A DNA stretch of 64,000 bases, taken from the NCBI GenBank assembly GCA_943736015.1, contig OX031061.1, positions 55,434,192-55,498,191 on the forward strand, given 5' to 3'. This document shows, piece by piece, positions 23,035-32,563 of this stretch. How positions within the stretch are numbered: the first letter of the stretch is position 1; every line of letters begins with the position of its first letter. The notes below the pieces were generated by a model. The model saw only the letters and a list, made by a program, of their open reading frames with translations. It searched no databases and was not told the DNA's origin. This DNA comes from Tridacna crocea (Eukaryota > Mollusca > Bivalvia > Cardiida > Cardiidae). Made by a program: the position numbers and the translations under genes.

Positions 23035-23249
23035 CATTCCCTTTTGAACTTAACGTGTACCTATTTGACCCATTCCATATATTTTGCAAATTCATCAAGA
23101 CGTAGTGTTTTTATCTGTCAAATCACACAGCAAGAGGTTCACACAAATGAAGCGATTCCGGTGCTTGAAAGTCCTTTTTTGATCGTTCAGTGACCCTCTG
23201 GCTGTCTTAAATGATGCCAAAAATGATGATTTCTGTACTTGATAGGGTT

Positions 23250-23376
23250 GAAATCATTGTGGAATAAGGAGAAATGCTGAATACCAGCATTTTCTCCTTC
23301 CCCACATTTTTTTTTTAAAAGGCTTCTATCTCGGGGTCGTAAAAACCAGGGATTGTTTGGTAAAGGGTTAAGCCTT
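23250..23376. mobile_element. pbM2 fragment, one end and hairpin
   Basis: Degraded hairpin (GGAGAAATGCTGaaTACCAGCATTTTCTCC: 12-bp arms) then AAAAGGCTTCTATCTCGGGG and the end TTGTTTGGTAAAGGGTTAA. Confidence 0.7.
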
Positions 23377-23439
23377 GTCGTCGATGCTGCCACGGATCTC
23401 ATATAAGACAGAAATTAGTCTTTGATTTAATCATTTAGT

Positions 23440-23667
23440 GTATAGTTTTATCTTAATACACAGTTTGGCTCATCAACATGTATGTATTGCATTTTATAGG
23501 GTTACAGTCAAACAAAGAAAACAATACGGCAAGGGTTTCGTCTGGAAATATTCAAAAGAGTGATTGACACTGTAATGGAACAAGGACGTTCGTATCAATT
23601 TACAGACAAACTTTTCTTCTTGGTATTACCTATTGTCGTATTAAGGATCGATCAGTACATGAGCTGA
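23440..23667 (+). pseudogene. exon-like repeated segment, copy 2
   Basis: Homologous to 16398-16611, including the acceptor-like TTTTATAG ending at 23499. The frame from GGT at 23500 has 55 codons and ends with TGA at 23665-23667. It reads RLEIFKRVIDTVMEQGR, then YQFTDKL, then FFLVLPIVVLRIDQYMS. Which C-terminus is ancestral is unknown because of the one-base difference from copy 1. No known family recognised. Confidence 0.3.
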
Positions 23668-23694
23668 TAGAGTGTTCAGTGCTACTCCAAGTAC

Positions 23695-24275
23695 TTCTTC
23701 AGGCATCTTCGCAAGCCAAGGGTGACAATCCACTACGCTACTCTATACTTGGCGGATCGAGCTTGATTTCGACGTTCCCCCGATACGCATTTTTATTGGT
23801 TGCAACTAGCTCTAACTGCATGAAATCAAATCGCTCGTAGCATTTCATCTTTGATAAAAATAGAACAAGGTCGCGATCTTTCGTATAACAATAGGAGGTA
23901 AACATGAATACCTTCGTGGATGTGTGCAGCATCTGTAAGGGTTTATTACCGAAAAAGACATAAGCGTACAATATTTACAGAAAGTTTCAATGTGACCAAT
24001 CAATTATCAGATGTTTTAGGCTTTATCATAGCACCTGACCATGGAATGTTGAAGTACGTTTGTGGTCATTGCTTCATGTTGAATCATTGTATTCGTAAGC
24101 GGTTTGTAAAACGATATTTCATTGGCCATAAGAAATATGATGTAAAGGGCGAGCATCCAACATCCAACTGGGGGGGGGGGGGGGGCGTATCGCGGAAATC
24201 TCTAAATCGGGCTCGATCCGCCAAGGTAAGATCCACGTAGTGATCGTAACCTTTGCTCGCGATGATGTTCTTCAG
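23695..24275 (+). mobile_element. ZF-TIR element, copy 1, with 8-bp target duplication
   Basis: TTCTTCAG is duplicated at 23695-23702 and 24268-24275. The element, 23703-24267 (565 bp), has imperfect TIRs of about 80 bp, starting GCATCTTCGCAAGCC and ending GCTCGCGATGATG. A G16 run lies near 24171. The 8-bp duplication fits hAT-like or Mutator-like elements, but no transposase is present. Its interior carries the zinc-finger-like frame described next. Confidence 0.8.
23904..24234 (+). pseudogene. zinc-finger (ZAD-like) exon inside ZF-TIR copy 1
   Basis: It begins ATGAATACC at 23904 (MNTFVDVCSICK). A one-base shift after CK moves to the frame RKRHKRTIFTESFNVTNQL, then SDVLGFIIAPDHG, then KYVCGHCFMLNHCIRKRF and KKYDVKG. 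The layout C-x2-C, about 45-50 residues, C-x2-C with IF and a hydrophobic helix between resembles the ZAD-type zinc-binding domain, a DNA-binding-factor dimerisation module. That is a motif-level inference. The frame is damaged by the shift and by the G-run. Downstream, in the TIR, the sequence CCGCCAAG|GTAAGATCC at about 24226-24236 looks like a splice donor. Copy 2 at 38.5-38.8 kb encodes nearly the same protein. Confidence 0.45.
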
Positions 24276-24557
24276 ATCGTGTAGACCAAAAGATATCAAA
24301 CTGCAGTTTCCATATTTTGTGATATATTCTGCAAGAATATTTTTTGACAGAACAATGTTTTGATTTGTCCTTGTTTGCTGAATATTAACATGCTTTTAAT
24401 AACATATAGGTATATGGGTTCATGGCACAGCATTTAACAAATTTATCCAACCTGTGATACCTGTCAATTGACGTCATACCACCGATATCGTGATATCTAA
24501 TAGAAACATAACTTCGTTTATATATTTGTCGTTATGATAGTATGCTTATAGATACAC

Positions 24558-24641
24558 CCATGCCCATCATAATGAATGAATGAATGAATGAATGAATGTT
24601 GTTTTATGGCGCATCGACAGCTTTGGTCCATGCCCATCATA
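24558..24641 (-). mobile_element. 5'-truncated retroelement tail with 14-bp target duplication
   Basis: The 14-bp CCATGCCCATCATA is perfectly repeated at 24558-24571 and 24628-24641. The 56 bp between read, on the minus strand, as a short 3' end (CTGTCGATGCGCCATAAAAC) followed by an ATTC-repeat tail. This is a severely 5'-truncated SINE/LINE insertion. Confidence 0.75.
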
Positions 24642-24848
24642 CAAGGTATGTCAAACATTGCAATACACACTTACTTTCCGTATTTATGTAATTTTCTGTT
24701 TTGCGCAATTCTACTGTAGCACAAATTCTAATGTACTCTTAAATTGTCGTCTTGGATTACCCTGTGTTGACTGCGCAGGCTGATCCGATACGACAATTTA
24801 CGCAAATATTCGTATGCCCCTTTTTGCGTGTTACAATCCAATTATATG
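24642..24848. mobile_element. PalA, right half
   Basis: Starts inside the spacer (TTATGTAATTTTCTGTTTTG, TACTGTAGCACAAATTCTAA) and runs through a diverged right hairpin to the end TTTTTGCGTGTTACAATCC. The left hairpin is absent. Confidence 0.75.
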
Positions 24849-25274
24849 CCTATAGCAAACTTTCTTCTTTTTTTTTCTTCAGTTTCCCCACGAAACCTCT
24901 CTAGTATAGGATCATAAACTTTTGCATTGAGTTGGAAATATTTTCAACAGAAATTATTGTCTAAACATGTTAACTGTCTAATTATATATCATTAACTTGT
25001 ATTAGTTTTACAAACCGCTGACTATTCAGAGTCGCCATTATCTATCAGACAGTGAAAATAACACCTCATTATTCAGTCAGACCTGGTAAAGTGGTAGCTA
25101 AAAAGGCCTCTAGGCTTGTTTTCAACAGACAAGATATAATTTGACGAGGTTAGATTTGTGAGATTTGATAAGGAAAGTAAAATAATGAGTTTTATGTCGG
25201 GTGCTATCCTTTGACACCTTACAGGTCGAAAACCTAATCATAAAACTTGTTTAATTTAACTAAAACACATCCAG
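24849..25274. other. no recognisable feature
   Basis: AT-rich. Nothing supported. Confidence 0.4.
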
Positions 25275-25660
25275 GTTTTCACGACTCCATAGAAAAAAGC
25301 CTTTTAAAAACCTTATGGGAAAATAATATTTTTCAAAAGTTCTTTTTTTTTTACCTGCATTTTCTCCTTTTTCCAACAATGTTTTCTACCTTTCCCAGAA
25401 CAAATTTTAATTTTTGAGTATTTTTACATTTTTCTTCTGCTAATGCTTTGAATTTGGAACAGTCTAAACTTTTGTCATCTGGTTAAGAGTTAAATCATTT
25501 GCGGGAGACTAATCAAATATGGCTGAAAAGATGAAAATAAATTATTTCAGAAAAAGTAGAAAACATTTTGGGCAAAGGAGAAAATGAATGTTTCCAAAAG
25601 TGTTCTTTCTCAGGGTCGTTAGAATTCAGGTTTATACGAGGAAAGGTTTATCTATACATT
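25275..25660. mobile_element. overlapping degraded pbM2 fragments
   Basis: Three pbM2-like blocks: CCATAGAAAAAAGCCTTTTA at 25285; GCATTTTCTCCTTTTTCCAA.. to CATCTGGTTAAGAGTTAAA at 25367-25496; and AGTAGAAAACATTTTGGGCA.. to GAGGAAAGGTTTA at about 25553-25651. They look like one or two old copies broken by deletions or nesting. Confidence 0.55.
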
Positions 25661-25902
25661 TTGTCATTAACGAACGTTGTCTGGGAACAGTACATGTTGC
25701 TAAAAGACACCATTTAATCATTGTAAATGTAAAACAACAGCTCATTTTTACTATCATTTGATCACTGTTTTAGTCAAATGTTGATTGCTTCTTCAGGCCT
25801 TTTTTCATATCTGTTTGCATCTTTTGAAAGATTTGTGAGTGCTAATTACGTATGTTTCATAAGAGAACTACCTTGCTGTGCTATATTTTCTAAGTAAGCA
25901 TT

Positions 25903-25985
25903 AACCCTGTTGCAAATAATCCCTGGTTTTTACGACCCTGATATAGAAACTTTTTGAAAACATGGCGGGAAAAGGAGAAAATTCT
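25903..25985 (+). mobile_element. pbM2 left end fragment
   Basis: TTAACCCTGTTGCAAATAAT, then TTTTTACGACCCTGATATAG, GAAAACATGGCGGGAAAAGG. The copy then breaks into the microsatellite. A loose hairpin remnant, GTTTCTCCTTTTCTCAC, occurs at 26580. Confidence 0.6.
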
Positions 25986-26332
25986 GGGTATCATTATCAT
26001 CATCATCATAATCATCATCATCTTCATCGTATTATTATTATTATTACTATTATCATCATCAGCAGCATCAGCATCGTCAGAATCATTATCATCATCATCA
26101 TTATCAGCAGCAGTTGATGCGGATGATGATGGTGATGCTGCAGATGATGATGCTGGTGATGTTGCTTATATTGATGATGATGCTGATGATTTTGCTGCTG
26201 ATGATAATGGGAATTCTGATATGCTGCTGCTGATGATGATGATGGTGATGACCACGACGGCGATGATGATGATGATAATGATGATGATGATGATATTGAT
26301 GATTACAATAATAATAACAACATTATGATGAT
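25986..26332. repeat. trinucleotide microsatellite (ATC)n then (GAT)n
   Basis: The + strand is ATC/ATT-rich until about 26105 and GAT/GCT-rich afterwards, so the repeat switches strand in the middle. The 124-codon Ser/Asp/Met-rich frame across it is an artefact. Confidence 0.9.
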
Positions 26333-27555
26333 GAGGACCATAGTTCGGTCAAACAGTGCATTAATACATGTAACAGATGCACTTTTTCCGGGTAGTACTA
26401 GAAACAGAGAGAAACAAATGGATCTGTGAATTGTCACCGTAAAATACATGTAAAAAAGTACGTTTTACATGGCATTACACACCAAACAAGCAAACAAAAG
26501 CAAGAAATTTGAAGTTGTGGAAGTATACCTGTTTCCACTTTCAAAGTGATTGTGGGAAACGGAGAAACCGCAATGAGCAGTTTCTCCTTTTCTCACTGGG
26601 TCTGCTGAGATACATTAATTTCCATAGTGGCTTTCATCGCTGTTTTCTGATGAAACAAGCACGGATAGTCCCCCTCCTTTTGATGGTTATTGTTTAGAAA
26701 TTTTAATACTACAAGTGAGGAAGTTTTAAGAAAAATATTTCCGTAAGAAAAAATGTATATTTGTTAAAGATTTATCTTATATCAGTAAAAGTTATCTCCC
26801 GTTTTTGGTCAATGGTCTCTTTATATAACACTTGCATATTTGTGTATTTACCATGCTCAAAATCAGATTTATATATATTTTTGTGTGAAACTAAATGAAG
26901 TTTCAGTAAAATGATGTATATCCATTTTTTCTTCGGGTAAAATTCCTGTTTAACAACTATCAAATAAGGGTATTAAATCCAGTAGATGGTGAAATGTTAG
27001 AACTGTATGTCCATTTCAAGGCAAATTTCTCAGAAACAAGGACGCGACACTTTTTTACTGTATTCTCCTATCAAAATGATGGGCTTTGTATGCTCAAAAT
27101 TTTAAAAGAATGTTAAAAGAATTCATCCGTTTGAAAAAATCTGCTCCATTGGCCAGGAAAAATTGTGCGATTCTCAGACCAGAATGGCAAAATCAGATCG
27201 GTAATTATTTGAAAAAAGAAAGATCCCTACTCTGACTTTGATGTTTTTATCTTCAGCCGTATTAAGGTACATCTCTTGTTTCGATATGGAACCGAATGTA
27301 CTTCTGTAAAAAAACATGCCCAGTTTTTAAGTACTACTAAACACTAATTGTCAGCTGCATATTTAATAACAGGTTCGTGTTCTTGTAATGATGAAAATTG
27401 CTCTCTCCAAATGTCCCTACATTGCCTAGAATCGGTTTATAATGACCACTTGAGATACTAGCTGTACCGCTATGGATGGGTTTGTACTAGCTTGCCCTCT
27501 TGACATTAATCTGCAAAATCTATACTTCTTCACGTGACGACTAAGTCCTGGGTCC
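26333..27555. other. no recognisable gene
   Basis: AT-rich, with short frames only. Nothing supported. Confidence 0.4.
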
Positions 27556-27862
27556 CGTTTTAGTAAGGTAATTACGAACAAAATTTGCATATACTTAATT
27601 GGCATCAATCTGCTACGAGATACATGAAAACTATCATGATTATTTAAGAAAACTATTGCGACAAATCAAATTTTCCTGGAAATTTTATTTAGATAAAATT
27701 AAAAGATAAAATTTCCAGGAAACTTGGATTTACGACAACAGTTTTCTAAAATAATCATGATCGTTATCGCGTATATCCTGGCAGATTAATGCTACTATGT
27801 TATAGTTACGTAAAACTTGGGCAAATTTTTGTTCGAAACTATCATTGTAAACGCGGTCCTAG
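27556..27862. repeat. inverted repeat of about 300 bp
   Basis: The inner arms ATCATGATTATTTaAGAAAA / TTTTCTaAAATAATCATGAT and TTTTCCTGGAAATTTTATtT / TAAAATTTCCAGGAAA surround a short spacer at about 27694. Outer arms are recognisable as GGCATCAATCTGC / GCAGATTAATGC and TACGAACAAAATTTGC / CAAATTTTTGTTCG. Probably a MITE or decayed TIR element. Confidence 0.65.
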
Positions 27863-28450
27863 CCCTTTAATACCGCTTTTTAAACCAACCTTTTTGAAGA
27901 CAGTTGTAACAAGTTGGCTTCTTTAAAGAAGAAGCCATGAGAGGTCAGCATCACTGTATTCAAATACTTCATTGGCTTTCAATTTCAATATATTTTGGTA
28001 TATGTAAACAAACGAGTTAAAAGGCCGCCGCGTTGAAACCTCATATGCTTTACATGACGGTAATTTCACCTTCTTTTGGCGTTTTCAAGTTGCATGTTCT
28101 TGTCTAGCGGTCTTCTTTCTCTTTTTTAACGAAATTCTTCTTATTTTTTCTTCTGCTTGGAATATTTGCTTAATAAAAAATACAATAATTAGAGACGTTA
28201 TTAGCAGCCATGGCAAATTACTAAATTGAATCTTGTCTGAAATTCGTCATTTATGAAAATAAACCACGTCTATTTCCTGTTTCGTTTTTTTTTTAATTTC
28301 GCTTTATTTACAAAGCCATGACAAAACAGACTATGTATCAGAACAATTACGCTAGAAGAAATGGAATTACGCAGCAAGTTCTGTGGCGGTCTGCCTTTTA
28401 AACTCACCACTGTTGGAGAGGTCTGATGACTTCTCCAATAAGGGGTCTAT
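27863..28450. other. no recognisable feature
   Basis: Nothing supported. Confidence 0.4.
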
Positions 28451-28680
28451 TTAACTCTTTACCACATGACGAAATTTTAGACTGGTCCAAATTGAAAGCA
28501 TTTGCAGACCACAAAATAAATGTGACTTAAAAATGGAAATTTGTTCTGGGAAGGATAGAAAACACTGTGGGAAAAGGAAAAAAATGCTGGTTACCAGCAT
28601 TTTCTCCTTTTTCTACAGTGTTTTCAAAAGGCTTCTTTCTCTGGGGTGTCAAAAGTAGGGATTGTGTGGTAATGGGTTAA
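28451..28680. mobile_element. pbM2 MITE, complete
   Basis: TTAACTCTTTACCACATGAC at the left and TGTGTGGTAATGGGTTAA at the right. Central hairpin at about 28556-28624, whose outer arms carry the paired variant CACTGT / ACAGTG instead of CATTGT / ACAATG. Confidence 0.85.
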
Positions 28681-28847
28681 AAAGTATGGCGGAAATAAAT
28701 ATAGGTTAATTTGTGTCGGAATTCCAGTAACTGAAAACCAATGCATTGACCCCATTATCCTGCTAAATTAGTGAAATGAAATTTTCAAACCGATAGCAAA
28801 ACCAAACGTTTTGAAAGATAGTTTGGGGGAATTGATATTTCATTTTA

Positions 28848-29345
28848 TCACATAACTCTCTTTGTTGTCAATGTGATACAGCCATTACGAATTCCCTTGA
28901 CTCATACAAGTGTGAGACAAGAAAATAGCGCTGTATTTGGTCAACACTCTGTAATTTTACACTTCATTTCTAATACATTGCTGACCTAGGTTTCTGAAGG
29001 AAATTAGCGGTCAAAGTTCTTGTCATGATAAAGTTGTTAATTTTATCACTGTTAGATTAAAAAAAAATCAATATTATGCAAGTTTCTTCGGAACTATTTT
29101 CGTTCGTAATGTACCTGTCAAAGTAAGTGCACAGGCTTCATGTAAATTTCACTACACAAGATACATTTGTGCCTCTGGTTTAACACATTTTGGACTATAA
29201 TTCGTGTTAATCAGCAATGTGATAAAAAGAATCTCACACTCGTTGGTTTTGGAGGTAAAAATTTATTAATCTCGTCCACAAAGAATGTTACTAAGCTAGC
29301 CAAAGGATCGCTTAATAACATTTTTGTAGACTCATTTAATAAACT
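28848..29345 (+). mobile_element. R12 repeat copy 1
   Basis: From TTATCACATAACTCTCTTTG to TTAATAACATTTTTGTAGAC. Landmarks are ACATTGCTGACCTAGGTTTC and TATTATGCAAGTTTCTTCGG. About 500 bp, shared with 30075-30552 (reverse) and 41811-42345 (direct). The right end is a decayed palindrome. Confidence 0.75.
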
Positions 29346-29420
29346 TTCTGTGCAGTCTGATCTTGATCTACACTGTCCACAAAAAGGGCTTTGAGTCGCT
29401 CTAAGCAGTGTAAAGGATAA
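29346..29420. mobile_element. pbM1 right-hand fragment
   Basis: CTGTGCAGTCTGATCTTGAT, then CTACACTGTCCACAAAAAGG: one hairpin arm and its flank, abutting R12. Confidence 0.55.
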
Positions 29421-30074
29421 CCGTTAAAATTATTTTATCCAATCAGCGTCGTTCGCGTATTCTATCTTTGATATGGAATCTCAAATGTTTTTTCGTGACA
29501 GTCACCTTCTAAACTGGTAGTGTTTCATGTGGTACTTCCTGACACATCTGGCCTGGCCTGATTCTAAAGAACATACAGACAATTTATAAGCGTATACATA
29601 CATCAAACACCTAACAAGTACCATGTGGTTCCTACTAAAGGACCAATTAAACAACACAGTACCATGACACTAGAATAGTTTACTACCAATATCTGAATGG
29701 GAAAATGAGTGGTAACATATCACTTCTAGCGAACGTTTAATTTCGATACCAACTTTATTTTTCAAGTTTGTAGCAATGGGAAAAATGCTCAAGTGTAGCA
29801 GGCTGAACTGGCACGAATCATGCTGCTATTGGCGAATTTTCAATATCCAGCCGGCGGTTGGATAGAACAGGTTTTATTAGATCTACAATTATGTATATGA
29901 TTAGGGGTTTGTTATAATGCATTACACAGGCCCAAGTTTTGCCATTACATGGTTCATCTATATCGGGACAGCGAATGGATGGCGATCCAACTATGGTATT
30001 GGCGGGATCAATCAATCCTGTACCGATCAATCCATTGCTGTAAAGCTCTCTAGGAGAAAACAGAAAAAATGTTA
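29421..30074. other. no recognisable gene
   Basis: Nothing supported. ATGCATTACACAGGC at about 29916 resembles a TACGTAG-element end by chance or decay. Confidence 0.4.
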
Positions 30075-30552
30075 TATAGCAAGCCTTTGGCGAGCTTAAT
30101 AACATTTTTTGTGGACGAGTTTAACAATTTTTTACCTCAAAAACCAACGAGTGTCAGATTCTTTTTATCACATGTATGACTGATTAACAAGAATTATAGT
30201 CCAAAGTATGTTAAACCAGAGGCATATACATGTATGTATCATGTGTAGTGAAATTTACATGAAGCCTGTGCACTTACTTTGATAGGTACATCACGAACGA
30301 ATATATTTCCCAAGGAACTTGCATAATATTGATTTTTGTTTGAGTCAAACAGTGATTAAATTAACAACTTTATCATGACAAGAACTTTGACCGCTAATTT
30401 CCTTCAGAAGCCTAGGTCAGCAATGTTTAAGAAATGAAGCGTATGATTGCAGAATATTGGCCAAATACAGCACTATTTTCTTATCTCACGCATGTGTGAG
30501 ACAAGAAAATTCGCAATGGCTGTATCACATTGGAAACAAGGAGAGTTATGTG
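30075..30552 (-). mobile_element. R12 repeat copy 2, inverted
   Basis: Reverse complement of 28848-29345, with landmarks GAAACCTAGGTCAGCAATG-like words and AACTTGCATAATATTGATTT. Together with copy 1 it forms a widely spaced inverted pair about 730 bp apart. Confidence 0.75.
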
Positions 30553-30720
30553 ATAAAGCAAAAATACGACAAAAATACGAAACAAAATCGGAATTGAGTT
30601 GATGAAAAATTTCGTCCACTTGCATAGAAGTAGTACAGATGTCCAGCAAGGAGATGAAAATATACACGTCAGGAAAACGAAACACATGACTTAATGTTCC
30701 TGGTAGACTGTTCATGTTGC

Positions 30721-30952
30721 TTAATCCTTTACCAAACAATCCCTGGCTTTTATGACCCTGAGATAGAAGTCTTTTGAAAACATAGTGGGAAAAGGAGAAA
30801 ATGCTGGTAACCAGCATTTTCTCCTTTTTCCACAATGTTTTCTACCCTGCTGGAAACAAATTTCAATTTTTGAGTTACGCTTATTTTGTTGTCTGCAATT
30901 GCTTTCAAACTCGTCCAGTCTAAAATTTTGTCGTTAACTGTTTGTAAGGCTT
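30721..30952. mobile_element. pbM2 MITE, nearly complete
   Basis: TTAATCCTTTACCAAACAAT at the left; clean hairpin AAGGAGAAAATGCTGGTAAC plus its complement at 30790-30842. The right end is degraded (GTCGTTAACTGTTTGTAAGG). Confidence 0.8.
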
Positions 30953-31353
30953 AGTTTTAAGATGATTTCCAGATATAATAAAGTCGAGGCGGAAACACAA
31001 ATTCACTAAGCACCGATTATCCTCTTAAGTATACTTCAAGAAAAAGATGTTTCCTCGGCAACTGAAGTACTTAACAATGAATTTATGACTGTTAATGGTT
31101 CTTTCGTTAATTTCGCACATTTGTAGGATGAAAGTTAATCATGTCACCTTTTGAACTTCAGCGTCTGTTATCCCCAGATTGTCCAATTAATGGAAGGATA
31201 ATTGCTGTGCATAAAGAAAGTCGTGTTGTTTTAATTATGAGTCCAGTTTGACCAATATCTGTCTCTAAGTAGTGACAACGCAGATCCCTGATCAGACTCC
31301 ATGCCCTGTGCAACCAGATCTGTGTCTATAGCGTTCGTAAAAAAACAACTTGA
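30953..31353. other. no recognisable feature
   Basis: Nothing supported. Confidence 0.4.
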
Positions 31354-31732
31354 GCTTGAGGTAGTAGACCCGTAACCCACCAAATGTAAAATGGAATAAA
31401 CTTTCTTGATAGTTGACAAATACGGATTTATACAGATATAATACTCTTGCAGATTCCTAACCGATCAAAAATTCCTTTGATGTCTATCTTGTAATTATTT
31501 GTTGATACTTTTGTTAGTTTCCAGAAAAGGGAGGTAATTATTATTTCCCTTTGTAATGAGAATAAAGTGGTTTTAGATTTATAAATGATAATTCTGAGAC
31601 GGGAAAAAAAGAAAGAAAATGTGGCTCAGTTAAAGCAGTACAATAATACTCTTTTTTAATCATAGCAAATTTTGTAGGATAATTTTATTAAAGTGAAAAT
31701 AGCTGTTTTCTATTACAGGTCCACTACCTTAA
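31354..31732 (+). mobile_element. TTAAGGTAG element, near-complete copy
   Basis: Left GAGGTAGTAGACCCGTAA and right GGTCCACTACCTTAA inverted ends. Internal AGGGAGGTAATTATTATTTC and TTATAAATGATAATTCTGAG blocks. Confidence 0.75.
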
Positions 31733-31799
31733 CTCTTGTGCTGCCAAATAGGTAAACTGATTTTTTAAGGCCGATAATAAAGACGCGAATGTTGTTATT

Positions 31800-31838
31800 T
31801 CATTTTTTTTTTTGGGGGGGAGGGGGAGGGAGGGGGTA
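31800..31838 (+). repeat. poly-T / G-rich tract
   Basis: T-run followed by G8-A-G5-A-G3-A-G5, which could form a G-quadruplex on the + strand. Confidence 0.6.
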
Positions 31839-31844
31839 CTTTCT

Positions 31845-31955
31845 TATCGGAGAGTGTAGATCAAGATCAGACTGCACGTTCCGTGCAGTCTGATCTTGAT
31901 CTACACTCTCCGCCAAAGGTATTTGAGCCGCCCTCAGCAATATATGTGTTAAGGG
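31845..31955. mobile_element. pbM1 hairpin core
   Basis: Near-perfect hairpin: GGAGAGTGTAGATCAAGATC, AGACTGCACg and the complementary arm ending GATCTACACTCTCC, about 31851-31910. The outer ends are weak. Confidence 0.7.
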
Positions 31956-31964
31956 ATAAGAAAC

Positions 31965-32340
31965 ACCTTTTTATTTCATGCTTTCCGGTAGGATATCGAA
32001 AAACAGCAGTGTAAATATTTTTCGATCTTACACCGGTACCACCAGTGAAAATACCGATTTTCATGACCTTGTTGCCCAGGTAAATTACGCATGCCTAACA
32101 ACCAAATGGGAAATATGACGTCATTTACCTTACATTTCTCGAGCTTGACGTAATATTGTAATGCGTTGCTATGCGGGAGGGGTAGGCCACGGGGAATTAC
32201 GGGAAAGAGCTGTAATGGATTTTGATAAAGTGCCTCCCAGAAAAGTCATAAAAGCATGAAATAAATAGAATATTTGTTTTTGTTTTTTGTATGAAAGATC
32301 GAAGTTTATTTCATCTCGTGAACATCATCGGTAATTTTAG
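31965..32340 (+). mobile_element. T element, second copy
   Basis: TATTTCATGCTTTCCGGTAG.. through AAAAGCATGAAATAAATAGA to CATCGGTAATTTT. The right half of the terminal palindrome is missing, so only its first arm remains. Confidence 0.7.
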
Positions 32341-32353
32341 ATCATTTAGTCCT

Positions 32354-32450
32354 GGCAGTACCATCTTCCCGAGCCAAGGTTACGTTCACCACGTGGATCC
32401 TAGTAGCGCAGTGGATCGCCACCCCATGGCTTGCGAAGATATGACAGTAC
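32354..32450. mobile_element. ZF-TIR solo ends (internal deletion)
   Basis: ATCTTCCCGAGCCAAGGTTA at 32363 and GGCTTGCGAAGAT ending at 32440 are the two termini of ZF-TIR with the interior missing. CAGTACC occurs on both sides (32356-32362 and 32445-32451), suggesting a degraded target duplication. Confidence 0.55.
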
Positions 32451-32468
32451 CGGCGTTCTGAATTAACT

Positions 32469-32563
32469 GTGCGTTGGCAAAAGGGGGTTTAATGCAATGC
32501 AGCTCCTTTATACGCGATACTAGCCCAAGTCATTGCATATTTATGGATCCGTAAGAGCCACTT
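32469..32563 (+). mobile_element. PalB left-end fragment
   Basis: GTTGGCAAAAGGGGGTTTAA, then AAGTCATTGCATATTTATGG: TIR and first third of PalB, cut by the DINE-like element. Confidence 0.5.

Noticed and set aside
25954..26328. 124-residue Ser/Asp/Met-rich frame
   Set aside because: Translation of the ATC/GAT microsatellite.
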